In this document: positions 1 through 10,119 of the stretch, one piece after another
Layout: every line of letters begins with the position of its first letter
Numbering within the stretch: the first letter of the stretch is position 1
Assembly: GCA_025531455.1 (NCBI GenBank)
Contig: JAMYHL010000001.1
Span: forward strand, 1,550,001-1,614,000
DNA: 64,000 bases
Source: Apiotrichum sp. Y4204
Lineage: Eukaryota > Basidiomycota > Tremellomycetes > Trichosporonales > Trichosporonaceae
Direction of reading: 5' to 3'
Notes under the pieces: generated by a model
Database searches by the model: none
Told to the model about the DNA's origin: nothing
Seen by the model: the letters and a program-made list of their open reading frames with translations, nothing else
Translations under genes and position numbers: made by a program

Positions 1-537
1 CGGCAGGGGAAAGTCGTCGAGATGGAAGTGGTCGTTGGCACCGAGTCCGAGACCAACCGACCGGTGCCACTTTGCCGTGGCCGAGAGTGTGGTGACGCGC
101 TGTTGTGGCCACTCGGTGTGGTCGGGGAGGAGTGAGGACTCGACCGAGGCCGCGTCGTTGTCATCGTCCGAGTCGTCGGACAGATTCGCCCACGAACGCT
201 CGGTGTGGACTGGTTGGGGTTGGGGCTTGGGGAAGCGGGCGAGGTCGATAAGAAAGTCAATGTCGAGGAGGTCGACGTCGACGTCGGGAGAGGTGGCGCT
301 GCGGGAGCGAGTGGGGCGCGGAGAGGGAGTGTTGAGCTGCAGAGGGGAGTGGCCGTTGACAACGGGCGGAGTACCCTTCCGCCGCTCGGCGACGGTGGCG
401 GGCATGACGGGCTGTGGGTGGATCATGGTCTGGAAGGCAAGACGGATCGCGGGGTCAATGTCGGTGTCGATATCTATATCGAGCTCGAAGGGACCGTCGG
501 CCGGCAGTGGCAGGTGTTCATGGCTCGAAGGGGTCAT
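1..537 (-). CDS. Unknown acidic protein, 3' end cut by window edge
   Basis: An open frame starts at an ATG at 537 and runs leftward without a stop for 179 codons to the window edge, so the C-terminus is missing. The visible protein is rich in Asp, Pro and Ser. It contains an alternating Asp/Ile run (ELDIDIDTDIDP) near residue 18, a basic Ser/Arg patch (RPTRSRSATSP) near residue 75, and a DDSDDDND cluster near residue 122. No enzyme motif or membrane segment is visible; the composition suggests a disordered regulatory protein. Codon bias matches the other genes here (C or G in third positions), which is the main reason to believe it. Function not recognised. Confidence 0.6.
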   Translation of the reverse strand, partial: MTPSSHEHLPLPADGPFELDIDIDTDIDPAIRLAFQTMIHPQPVMPATVAERRKGTPPVVNGHSPLQLNTPSPRPTRSRSATSPDVDVDLLDIDFLIDLARFPKPQPQPVHTERSWANLSDDSDDDNDAASVESSLLPDHTEWPQQRVTTLSATAKWHRSVGLGLGANDHFHLDDFPLP

Positions 538-2413
538 GGACGATAAACGAAGGGGTTTATGTACGAATCAAACCTGGAGCACCCAGGGACCCTCAGGAAC
601 TCGCTCTCGACATCTCCTATGCCGGCATGCTCTTGCGCAAAGACGAACGATAGCCACTCGAGACAAGGCCAAGAATGGCAAAGATCGAAGCATCAAGGTT
701 TGCCTGTCGCGTGCATGCCTGCCTGCATGCCGGCGTCGCAAAGGGGCTGCAAGGGGCCATCGAGGGCTTCGAAGGGGTATCTCCAAGGGCCCCACCCATG
801 TCCACCCGTGTCCTCCCATGTCCACGAGCTCTAAGCTCTTTTTACTCGGGCCTGGTTCCCGTGGCGTTTGGCTGTTCATGGCTTGGGGCACCACAGCCAG
901 CTCAGGACATTTGTTGTTCGACTGCTCAGGACCCAGGACCGTCAACTCCGGGGCAACGCGAACAGAACAAGACCAAACGCTTGTCTTGTTTAGCATGCGT
1001 CTTTTTGGCATGCCGTTGTGCACAATCTCTGCATGTCTTCTGATCATCTGACTGACGCCAAGGTGCCAGAGCGCCAGAGGGTCCGTCCGCGCCATGCGCG
1101 CCATAAGCCACCCAGGGAACAGCGACGAGGACAGTGCCACTGGAGGCGGGCCGTGTTTCGGTTGCTCGACGACGCATCCTCTTTGGAGAGAGAGTTGGAG
1201 AGCTGCCGGCAGTTCTCTGCCCTCGTTCGCTGCGTCCCAAACTTTGAGACCACATACCTCCTGCCCCCCACCCAACCCCCACCCCATATCGACCGCCTCC
1301 CGCGGTCTGAGCATGCCCGCCCCCGACCAGATCTGTGATCTGTGATGCAGAGCACGGCGCATGGCTGCCCAACGTGGTATGCGCCGCGGCACCATCTCGA
1401 GCGGCATGGCGAACGACACGGTCTGCAATCTGCGACGCTGCCAACGCCATGGCGCGACACCACAACCAGCCGTTTCTCCGGGGATCAAGGATCAGTGCAG
1501 CTGGAACCAAATCCGTCGATGGACGTTATCTATTGAACGGACGGTGAGATAGAACATCCAGATCGATAATTCGCCGGTGCCCGCCGTCGTGGAGGACGGG
1601 ATGGAAGGTATGTGGACGATATGCCTCGCCGCCATTTTCTGTCCTTCTTGTCCTCCAACCGTGCCACCACGCGCCACCACAAGACCACGCAGCCACCGGT
1701 GCTACTGAAACCGGCGTTGTTGAAACGCGTCGACGACGAACTGAGAGCCTGCCTGTCTGCTGCCGAATCGCTTGCTAATATGCCTAATCCATTGATCACA
1801 ATCACTCATGCGAGCGGCTACCTCTCGCCTATCGAGCTAGTGAGCCACTAGACACACCACTAGAGTCCCCAACTCATTCCTGGGAGGCACTTTGACTGTT
1901 CTGAATGCTTCGATGCCACCCACTTCACGCCTTGCATGCCGCAGACAAAGAATTGTCCCGTTCCAGCACAGACCTCAAGATCTCAAAATCTGATCAATGC
2001 TTTGCAATTACATGAACAGCCTCCGGAGTGATGGGATCTATCGCAACTCTCTCAGACAACATGCTGGATAAGACGTGACGTTTTCTTTCGATCACCCTGG
2101 CTGATAAACAACTCTTGAGGCGCCAATCCAAAGACGACGATACGGCGTCGACTCCTATTCGTCCTAAGCGCGCGCTCCATTCTCCTTTCGGATAATCACG
2201 TCGCGACGCGTTCACTGCTCTGCGCTCAAACGTTACGTTCGGACTAAATCGGCTTGACACGTCAGCAATTCAGTGTCGGCAGCCACACTAGCTTTTGCAG
2301 CTTACCACTGTGCTGGGATACCGGATGCCGAGTGGCGGCGCCCCAAATTCTGGCGGTGGCGATACCCGGGCATGGGCATGTACATTCCGGCGTTCCAAGC
2401 GCACGGCGGGCAT
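538..2413. other. Non-coding stretch upstream of the partial gene
   Basis: Both strands have ORFs, but they are Arg/Ser/Pro-rich, start at non-ATG codons or lack codon bias. I see no gene, RNA or mobile element. It should hold the promoter of the partial gene and the 3' region of the next one. Confidence 0.5.
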
Positions 2414-2770
2414 CTACATTCCGAGCGCGCGGCGGGTGTCCTCATCATTGAGCGCCATGTGGCGCTCGACCCAGCTGGGACGCCGCTGCTTGGGCGGGGC
2501 TGGCGGGGCGTGCGGCACAGCGGGCATCGCGGGGCCCATAGCGGTGGGCGCCGCGGACGCGGTGGAGGTGGCTTGGTACGTGGGGGGATGGGCCCCCGCA
2601 AAGTCCCAAGACTGGCGGCGGCGCTCCTCGATGCCGGGGTTTGTCTGCGCTGCCTGCGACTGTGACTTGAACGCGGACGGCATATCGCTCGAGGGCAGGC
2701 TGGCTTTGCGTGTGGGCGGGGAGACGTTACCGATGGCCCAAAGGAGGTCGGTGATGGATTCAGAGGGCAT
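2414..2770 (-). CDS. Small unknown protein with RRxS-type motifs
   Basis: A single-exon ATG ORF of 118 residues with the local codon bias. The N-terminus (MPSESITDLLWAIGNV) could form a short amphipathic helix. The middle is Ala/Pro-rich and probably disordered. Two basic-Ser-Trp motifs stand out: ERRRQSWDF near residue 50 and RRPSWVERHMAL near residue 99, followed by a charged C-terminus (NDEDTRRALGM). Basic-basic-x-Ser motifs fit PKA-type kinase sites; this is inference. It lies head-to-tail with the two small paralogs at 3415-3902 and 4595-4976 but does not share their conserved core. An extra upstream exon cannot be excluded. Confidence 0.6.
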   Translation of the reverse strand: MPSESITDLLWAIGNVSPPTRKASLPSSDMPSAFKSQSQAAQTNPGIEERRRQSWDFAGAHPPTYQATSTASAAPTAMGPAMPAVPHAPPAPPKQRRPSWVERHMALNDEDTRRALGM

Positions 2771-3414
2771 GGGGGTGAGGTTGTGTGGGCGATGAGCTGG
2801 TAGTGGCGAGTGAGATGCTGGGAACTGCTGTGAACTGGTGTGACTATACCGCCGCGGTGATCGTTATTATATTGCGCAAGTAATAGCATCTCCGCTCCGC
2901 TATCTGCTTCTGTTGCTGTCTGCTAATCCAGGCAGCTAGGTACTCCGAGCACAATGGACTGCGTCGCCCGCATCGGGATATCGGGCGAGCACTGGGTGAG
3001 GGGGGTGGACGGGAGAACATTAGAACACTAGGACGCACCTGACTCACTGCGTTGGGCACATGACCCCACTCACCCGAGCCGGATCTGACTCCCCACACCG
3101 ACAGGGCCTGCTGACCTCTACGGGTGCCACAAGTCCAAGCTTCTATGCTTCTGTCCTTCTGTCAAGTGATACGGACTACGGGGAAGTCGAAGCGTGGAAT
3201 GAGCCCACAGTATGCACACCATTCCAGTGCCGGTGGTATGCACACAATAACAGAGCCCGAGGCGTCTGACAAAACCCGCGCCTGCGTCCGCGTCCGCGCC
3301 CACAACGGCCCACAGCGGCCGTATTCCAATACGCTGCGCCCTCAAAAACGTTCATTGACACTACAACTTTCCTTATACAACTTTTGCTGAGACCAGATCG
3401 TGGGAATGCGGGCA
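2771..3414. other. Intergenic stretch
   Basis: No convincing ORF on either strand. It holds the upstream region of the gene at 2414-2770 and the 3' flank of the gene at 3415-3902. Confidence 0.5.
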
Positions 3415-3902
3415 CTAGTTCATGATTAAGGTGGGACCGACGTCTGGGTTGGACGGGCGCCGGTCAGAGCCCTCGCTGCCGGACAAGCGGCGGAAGAACT
3501 CTTCAACCTGGGACGAACGACGGGGGCGGGCGCCACTGCCGCCGTGGGAGGGGCGCCGGGGGTGGTGGTGCTCGTCTGATTGAGACAGACGCCTCTGGCG
3601 GGCTTCCATAGGATGCGCAATGACACTTGTTTGGTCAGCGAATCGATGGCCTTGCATTGTACGGCTTGCCCGGCGTGCATGGCTTGCCGATCGATATCGG
3701 ATTCGGAGAGTCAGACTCACTCGACAGCCTCCTTGACCCGCTCCTTCCATGTGTGGCGGTGGGCGTTGTGCGGGTCGTGCGCAGCGTCGTGGTCTGCTTG
3801 GGCCACTGGCGAGGCCGCCTGTGTGTGGGTCACGGGCTCGGTGGCGGTAACCGCCTCCTCGACGGCGGTTACTTCAGGGGCAGCGTTCGCCGAGGTGGAC
3901 AT
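3415..3902 (-). CDS. Small RRxS-repeat protein, paralog A
   Basis: Two exons (3902-3721 and 3625-3415) encode about 130 residues. The 95-nt intron has a GTGAGT donor and a CTGAC branch site before the acceptor. The N-terminal half is Ala/Thr/His-rich. The conserved core HTWKERVKEAVDVIAHP spans the splice junction and matches the neighbouring gene at 4595-4976 (HTTWKDRVKHVVDVIKHP) with the intron at the identical codon and phase, so the two are tandem duplicates. The C-terminal half carries five basic-basic-x-Ser motifs (RRLS, RRPS, RRSS, RRLS, RRPS), which look like PKA-type phosphorylation sites. No signal peptide or membrane segment. Product unknown; a small stress- or nutrient-responsive cytosolic protein is a guess. 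Confidence 0.75.
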
Positions 3903-4594
3903 CTGTGCGCTTCGATCGAGATGGGACTGGGGTTCAGGTTGTGTTCAACTGAGAGAGGAGTCTGTTGAGAGACGTTCCGTCCTCGGATGGTGGTGAGCGA
4001 CTGCTTGTCACGAGTTGCTTTTAAGCGTGCTGCATCGCAAGTGGGCGGGTCTCTGGCTCGCCATCGTTGGTTCTGCGTTCTGTGCAGCAGCTCATGTCGA
4101 CAAGTTGCTGCGTTGTTGCAGGAATAGTCGACTGAGCTGATGATCAGAATGCCAAGACGAGCCAAGCGTAGGTGGGCACAAGGTGAGGAATGGAGACCGC
4201 GACAGACGAAAGGACGTTGTCACGCGCCGACGAAGAGTGGTGAGCAAGTGATCAGTGAGCTGGTCCCCCGCACGGGAGCTGCCGTTGTCTGTTGCTCTCG
4301 TGGTCCTTGTAGTGGCCTCGTACCGAGTGGGCGGGTGTTGAAAGACTCCTCTACCGGCCGATGCTCAGCGACAAAGCAATCGACGACTTTGAGGATCCAG
4401 CTCACGCGCTCCTTCGGCATCTGGATGCCATCTCGGAATGTTCGTCATTGTACCACACTTGAGAGTTGTACCTGACATCATCATCATCGGCATCGGCCGC
4501 CAGCGAGCCTGGTGGGAATCACTTCGGGCTGACATTACCTCTCATTACCTTTTCGATACTGACTGCTACATTATACAGAAATCAACGCAGCTGA
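3903..4594. other. Intergenic stretch between the paralogs
   Basis: Upstream region of paralog A. A minus ORF at 4220-4420 has no codon bias and no relation to the paralogs. Nothing else recognised. Confidence 0.5.
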
Positions 4595-4976
4595 CTAGAT
4601 GGGATCGGTCTTATCAGCGTGGGAACCCTCCGAGCTGCCGAAGACGTGCGTCTCGGGCTTGGACCCGCGCCTGTTACGGGTCTCGGGGTGCTTGATGACA
4701 CTACAGGTCAGTCCTGGACCATTGGCTCGGTGCTCACTCGACGACATGCTTGACGCGATCTTTCCACGTCGTGTGGTGCGGGTGGGCGTGGGCATTGCCC
4801 GAGTCGACATGGCCCGAGTCGAGATGCGGGGCAGTCGCCGTCGCCTCAGAGGTACCAGGCGCAGTGTGCATCATTGGCTCGTTGGAGTGCATCATCGGCG
4901 AGTTGACCGCTGCGTTATTGTCGAGCGTGGGCGACTGGGGCGTGCCGCCGGGAGCGAGATGCGCCGTGTCGGACAT
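4595..4976 (-). CDS. Small RRxS-motif protein, paralog B
   Basis: Two exons (4976-4738 and 4700-4595) encode about 114 residues. The 37-nt intron has GTGAGC at the donor and a CTGAC branch site. The N-terminal 60 residues are Met/His/Ala-rich. The conserved core HTTWKDRVKHVVDVIKHP then crosses the exon junction, as in paralog A and in the same phase. The C-terminal tail is shorter (NRRGSKPETHVFGSSEG) and keeps one RRxS motif, while paralog A has five. The duplication is supported by protein similarity at the core, intron position and same orientation about 0.7 kb apart. Function unknown. Confidence 0.75.
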
Positions 4977-5595
4977 TCTTGCGGTTCTGTGTTATCTCAA
5001 GTTATCTCAAGGAAGGTGTGCAGTTGCTGCAGGTCGTGAGATTGGGTCTCTGTGACGAGTGGCAAGCACCGTCCCTAGTGGGTTATATACCCTCTGTTAA
5101 GCCCTCTTTGCCACCGTCAGCACCGCGGTCACGGAGTCGAGTGGTGGTAAGAATAGCACTGACTGACGGTGACGGAATGCCGGCTCAAGATGCTAAGACA
5201 CCGACGCAGGAGCAGCTAAGGCAGCCCGGCCGCGGCAGCAACGGGCGGCAACGACTGCTGCGGTGAACGTGTAATGACATACGCCGAGTTGGTGCGGTAT
5301 GTATGCACTACATCGGCCGTCGATGAGCTGCCTCTTGCCCTCTTGGGCTCTTGGTACCCCCCGCGTCGGGTCCGCGACACCACATTTTGCGCTGCAACAG
5401 GCACTGGGGGCTGTCACGTGTGAGGCTCGTCCATTCACGACCGCTGCGGAGGGCTGCGACAGCCTGCGATGTGGGTCGGTCGCCGACTCGACAAGGTTTT
5501 GGAGAGGGCACGCCAGGAACAGCATCAGCGTACCCCGCTCCAACCTCGGTCATCGTCATCGTTGGACGTGCTTGGACCAGAGTCTGACCTGGAAC

Positions 5596-5625
5596 TTGGC
5601 CACAGTTGGCCACAGTTGGCCACAG
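5596..5625. repeat. Three 10-bp tandem copies
   Basis: TTGGCCACAG is repeated three times head to tail. No function is evident. Confidence 0.8.
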
Positions 5626-6540
5626 TGTATCTTCACCGGGTGAAACACCCGCTCTGGTTCTGACCGAACAGCATCAATCATCGCAAGGCCGCGAGGTCAT
5701 CTCTCTGCAACAGCCCAGAGACGGATCGTCCTCCTGAAGAAGTCTGGACTTCGTTTCTGGTCGAGTTGGTGACATGCGTGCTGGGACAATGGGTCGTCGT
5801 CGTCGCTGACCAGCTCGACCAGGGGAGGGCTCTTTGGTGATGGGGGAGGAACAAAGAAAGATGGGAAGAGCCCAGATGAGAGATCTCTGATCATGGGGGA
5901 GCTTGGGGAAGGGAAAAAGAATGATGGAGAGAGTGTAGATGGGAGAAGAGATGACCTCCAGCGACTCACTCACTACTGACCATTCGACAATCTCCGGGAC
6001 AGGACTGCGATACTGTAGCCACTAACGGTCCCGCTGCGGACCAAGCCGCCAACGTCAAAGGCACCATAACACCGGTAGTAAAGCTTCACGCCGCACGTCG
6101 CCTTCGGATCTTCGGAGTTACTCTCTGAGATTTCGAGGACGGAACGAACACACTCCGCCTTCTCGGTCGCGGTCGGCCGTCAGCCACCTGGTGTCCACGG
6201 ATATCCAGTCAGCGGATCGGGGATGTAGGCGATATGAGGCGTTACAGCTGACTGCTGCGCGTTGGACCCGGGATGAGGGTGAAGCAGTAGAGTTGGGCCA
6301 GGATCCAGGACGTCATCTAGGACGTGGCCACGCGGGGTCGACAATGTCGTGATATCGTGGCCGTGGGCCAATGTGTCACCGCCTTGTGTCGGCCATCTCG
6401 GCCCGGAAGCCCGGTCCGGAGACCCCGAACGTGATCCAGGAGAGCCATGGATCTTTGATTCGATTCAGGCAGAGGCAAACGAGCAACCCGTCAACGGACT
6501 TTGACCAACGAGTGTGCTCCAGTTGTGAGCCTCTCGGGAC

Positions 6541-6696
6541 ATGCTCATTGAAGCTAGCGAGGACCGCACTGGAAACGAGACAAATGCAGCAGTTCTGGCA
6601 GAACTGGCGAGGAACTACATGCTTATTGAAGCTAGAGAGGACCGCACTGGAAACGAGACAGTTACAGCAGTTCTGGCAGAACCGGCGAGGAACTTG
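6541..6696. repeat. 78-bp tandem duplication
   Basis: Two adjacent 78-bp units (6541-6618 and 6619-6696) differ at only about seven positions. The unit length is a multiple of three, so a plus ORF encodes two near-identical 26-residue blocks (starting MLIEASEDRTGNET and MLIEAREDRTGNET), and the minus strand does likewise. Neither reading frame extends into a convincing gene, so this is recorded as a repeat. Confidence 0.85.
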
Positions 6697-7550
6697 GAGT
6701 TTCGAGGCATGACCATTCCGCGCCCTTTGAATGGTGAGCGGCCCAGCCAGATAGTAAACCAACACGGCTGATGATGATAGGACAGAAGTAACAATTGCGC
6801 TTTCTGCACTACACTGTGCATGTGGTATGACCCATGTGGCCGCGTGGACCTATCAACCGGCCGTTGCCGCTGTTGCCGCCCCCATCCGCAACTCGGCATC
6901 CTGGTCTGGATCGGTGTGCCTCTCGGTGCCAAGCCTTGTAGCGGCTATTTTAGTACCTATTTTAGTACAAAGTTTCTGATAACAGCCGTCCTTCCGAGTT
7001 CACATCCTCTCATAAAACGGCCAGCTGCAAGGATTCCACATTGTCTTGGCGTAGAATCGAGTTCCAGCATTCGAAAACAACTCTCCCGTCCATCTCGGAC
7101 GGGAATGTATGGGGGAGCCAGTACTGTGACTTTGGGTAGTGAGGGCGTAACGCGTGCGCGACACTGACGACACTGAACAGCGATGCCCTCGCTAACATTC
7201 GGCGTGTTGAGAACGCCTACATGCACCGCGAAACGAACCCACTCCTCCGGATCTATCGGCATTGGGGCCTCCACGACGCCGTGTGGGGCCGTCCAGTGCC
7301 CCACGGTAGTGAACCGGCACTCAAAATCTAAACAGTGACATGCCAGCATCGGTCGGCGGTCGATGCCGTTGACGAGCTACACCGCTCATTGCCGCGGATC
7401 GGTGTCTCAGATGGTCCGAACTTGAAGCGTCTCTGATAGTGTTTGGTGCCTATCACTAGCGGGTGATTCTGGATATCCGCACTGGAAGGCTGGGAAAACA
7501 TCGGATGGGTAGAGGTGCTTCTTGTCCTGATCCACAGCGCCAGGAGAAGA

Positions 7551-7558
7551 ATAAAAGG
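7551..7558 (+). promoter_or_regulatory. TATA-like box of the sugar-porter gene
   Basis: ATAAAAGG lies 63 nt before the ATG at 7614, a plausible core-promoter distance for a strongly expressed fungal gene. Position and sequence only. Confidence 0.4.
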
Positions 7559-7613
7559 GGGTTGGGACCTGAGGCAACTCTCTCCCATCCTCTAACCCAA
7601 CCTCACAATCATC

Positions 7614-9330
7614 ATGGCTGGCGGTGTCAAGAAGCCTATCAACATCTTCCGCTTGGGCCAGCTCGGCGAGCCCAAGGGCGTCTTCAACTGGCGACTCTGG
7701 TTTGCTGTCTTTTCCTTTGGTCTTCTCGGTGCCGCCCGCGGTATCGACGAGGGACTCATCGGCGGTGCCTTCCGTTCCAAGCACTTCCAGGACCTTATCC
7801 ACTATGAAAAGTACTCCAAGCTCGAGCAGGCGAACATCAAGGGAAACGTCACCTCCATGGTCCTTCTTGGCTCGGTCGCCGGATCCCTCTTGTAAGATCC
7901 CCCTCCAGTCTGTCGCTCACCCCAGCGCCTTTGTTGTTTGTGACCGTATTGGTCGTCTCTGGGCCACCCGCCAGCTCTGCATGTGGTGGATTGTCGGCAT
8001 GGTAATCTTCCTCTGCAACCGCGGCAGTCTCGGAGCTGTCTACGCTGGTCGCTTTATTGCTGGCTTTGGTATCGGACAGACCCCCGTTGTCGGCCCCGTT
8101 TACCTGGCCGAAATTGCTCCTGCTTCTGTCCGCGGTCTCTGCACTTGTGTCTTCACCGGCATGGTGTATCTCGGTATCAACCTCGCCTACTGGTCCAACT
8201 ATGGCGCTCAGCTCGGCCTTGGCTCTAATGTCGCCGCACGCTGGATGGTACCCAGCAGCCTGCACCTCATGATGGCCACTCTCATCTTCATTCTCAGCTG
8301 GTTCCAGTACGAGTCCCCGCGATACTACATCACCAAGGGCCGTGTCCAGGAGGCCACAAAGGTCATGTCGCGCCTCCGCCAGCTCCCGCCTGACCACCCG
8401 TACGTTGCCGGAGAGATCCAGGCCATCCAGGCGTCCTGGGACCACGAGGTTGAGGCGACAAGCGGCATGAGCTTTATCGCGATGCTCAAAGAGATCCTCA
8501 CCGACAAGAACAACCTCTATCGTGTGTACCTCGCCACAAGCGTGCAGTTCCTCTCGCAGTGGAGCGGCGCCGGCTCCATCACCATCTACGCTCCAGACCT
8601 GTTTGAGATCCTCGGTGTCAAGGGCGCCGAGCTCGGTCTTCTCGTCACCGCCGTGTTCGGTATCATCAAGCTCTGCGCCGCCATCATCTGCGCCCTGTTC
8701 CTCGTGGATGTCATTGGCCGCAAGCGGTCCCTCCTGATTGGCATCACCCTCCAGGTGATTTCGATGGTGTTCGTCGCCTCCTTCCTCACGAGCACTCCGG
8801 AACTCGGCGTTGTCGAGGGTTTCCATGTCCCCGCCAACAAGCTTGCCGTCAGCCGTGGTGCCATTGCAATGATCTACGTCTCGGGCTTTGGCTGGGCGCT
8901 CGGCTGGAACAGCATGCAGTACCTCCTCACTGCCGAGCTCTTCCCGCTCCGCATCCGTGCGCTCGCGACCTCGTGGTCGATGATGCTCCACTTTGTGAAC
9001 CAGTACGCCAACGCGCGTGCGGTCCCCAACCTCCTCCTCCCGCTCAACAAGCACGGCATCACCCCGGCCGGCACGTTCTGGTCGTTTGCGTGCGTGACAA
9101 TCATTGGCGGTGCGTGGGTCTGGTTCTTCGTCCCCGAGACCGCCGGCCGCAGCCTCGAGAGCATGGAGCGCCTCTTCGAGCTTCCCTGGTACCAGATCGG
9201 CCGCCGCGGTAACAAGGCTGCCGAGGACCTCGACCGCGAGGCTGAGATTGTGGAGGAGACCAAGACCGAGACCGAGAAGATTGAGCACGCGGTGCCTGTT
9301 CTCGAGAAGCGCGGCGCCAACATTGTCTAA
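7614..9330 (+). CDS. MFS sugar-porter family transporter
   Basis: Two exons (7614-7891 and 7926-9330, 34-nt intron) give 560 residues, the usual size for 12-helix sugar porters. Visible family motifs are GRLWATRQ between helices 2 and 3, PVYLAEIAPASVRG, the ESPRYYITKGR motif before the central loop, DVIGRKRSL between helices 8 and 9, AELFPLRIRALATSW, and PETAGRSLESMERLFE at the end. The Arg/Glu-rich tail is cytosolic. The plasma-membrane substrate is probably a hexose or related polyol/cyclitol. It converges with the broken quinate permease, so it might also import quinate, but that is inference from position. It is intact, with strong codon bias and a TATA-like box upstream. Confidence 0.88.
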
Positions 9331-10119
9331 GCGGTGGACAGTGGGAATGCACCCACAGTGGATTGTATGATGGGTTGGGAAGAGCTGCCGAGCGGCCAAA
9401 CACCAGGAGTAGTGAAACAAGTTGTTAGAGCACACATAGCGGACTCTTTGGGAAGTAGAAGCTGATGTAAACCTTGTGAAAGATGTGACCAAAGAGACTG
9501 AAAATACAAGAATGACAGGACGACAACACACTCAGAGATCTTAGTGCCACAGGTCCCACACGCCCACTGGCGTTGTCGAATATATAAGCGCGCTGGCGAG
9601 CAATCTTCAAATCTTCAGATCTGTCACGAGATGTCTTACGAGACCCCGTAGCTAGCTTATGCAGGGTTCTCACGGACCCTCGTACAGTGGTCCTCGTCCT
9701 CCCACATAAGTAAGGCCGTACAAGGCCCAGCCGACCTCCATACTATAAGTACCAGTCACTGGACCGTAATCTTTCTAACGTACTGTATGTATCGCCCTCT
9801 TGTCTCACTGTTAGCATCACTGCTATCCGCATTACTGGTCCCGAGTACGGCGTAAGGCATCCTCTACGCCGCCTCGTGACAGAGCTCTTCTGTCGAGACG
9901 TTACGGCGTTGCCTTATGACGATGGTGACATGGCCCTCCAGGCCATCAGCTGGGCACTCCCTCGAGACATGGTGCGGGCGCTGGTAGTAGGCCGCTGCCG
10001 GGTGTGCACCTCTCACAGTTGATCAACGCAGAGACATTTACGGTTGATACCATAACATTACATTCCTCTCCCAACCCCTACAAAACTTTACAAGCCGTAT
10101 CACGACAACGAAACCATCC
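9331..10119. other. Shared 3' flank of two convergent transporter genes
   Basis: No ORF or RNA recognised between the ends of the sugar porter (+) and the permease pseudogene (-). Confidence 0.5.

Larger units (their letters stand above)
4977..7613. other. Long gene-poor stretch with tandem repeats
   Basis: No gene is supported. It contains three copies of TTGGCCACAG near 5596-5625, a 78-bp tandem duplication at 6541-6696, and a short AGTACCTATTTTAGTAC direct repeat near 6950. A minus ATG ORF at 6957-7349 (130 codons, Cys motifs) lacks local codon bias and was not called. A TATA-like ATAAAAGG at 7551 belongs to the transporter at 7614. Confidence 0.55.

Noticed and set aside
568..1488. 306-codon minus ORF near the left edge
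   Set aside because: Starts at an alternative codon region, Arg/Pro-rich, no bias and no motif; likely non-coding.
4220..4420. Possible third copy of the small RRxS family (KERVSWILKVVDCF)
   Set aside because: Similarity is limited to a few residues and there is no intron or RRxS tail.
6957..7349. 130-codon ATG ORF on the minus strand with several Cys
   Set aside because: Codon usage is unbiased compared with neighbouring genes and no domain is recognised; transcript evidence would be needed.
7849..9531. 560-codon antisense ORF opposite the sugar-porter gene
   Set aside because: It mirrors the strong third-position GC bias of the real gene, has no family motifs and is Asp/Glu/His-rich shadow sequence.
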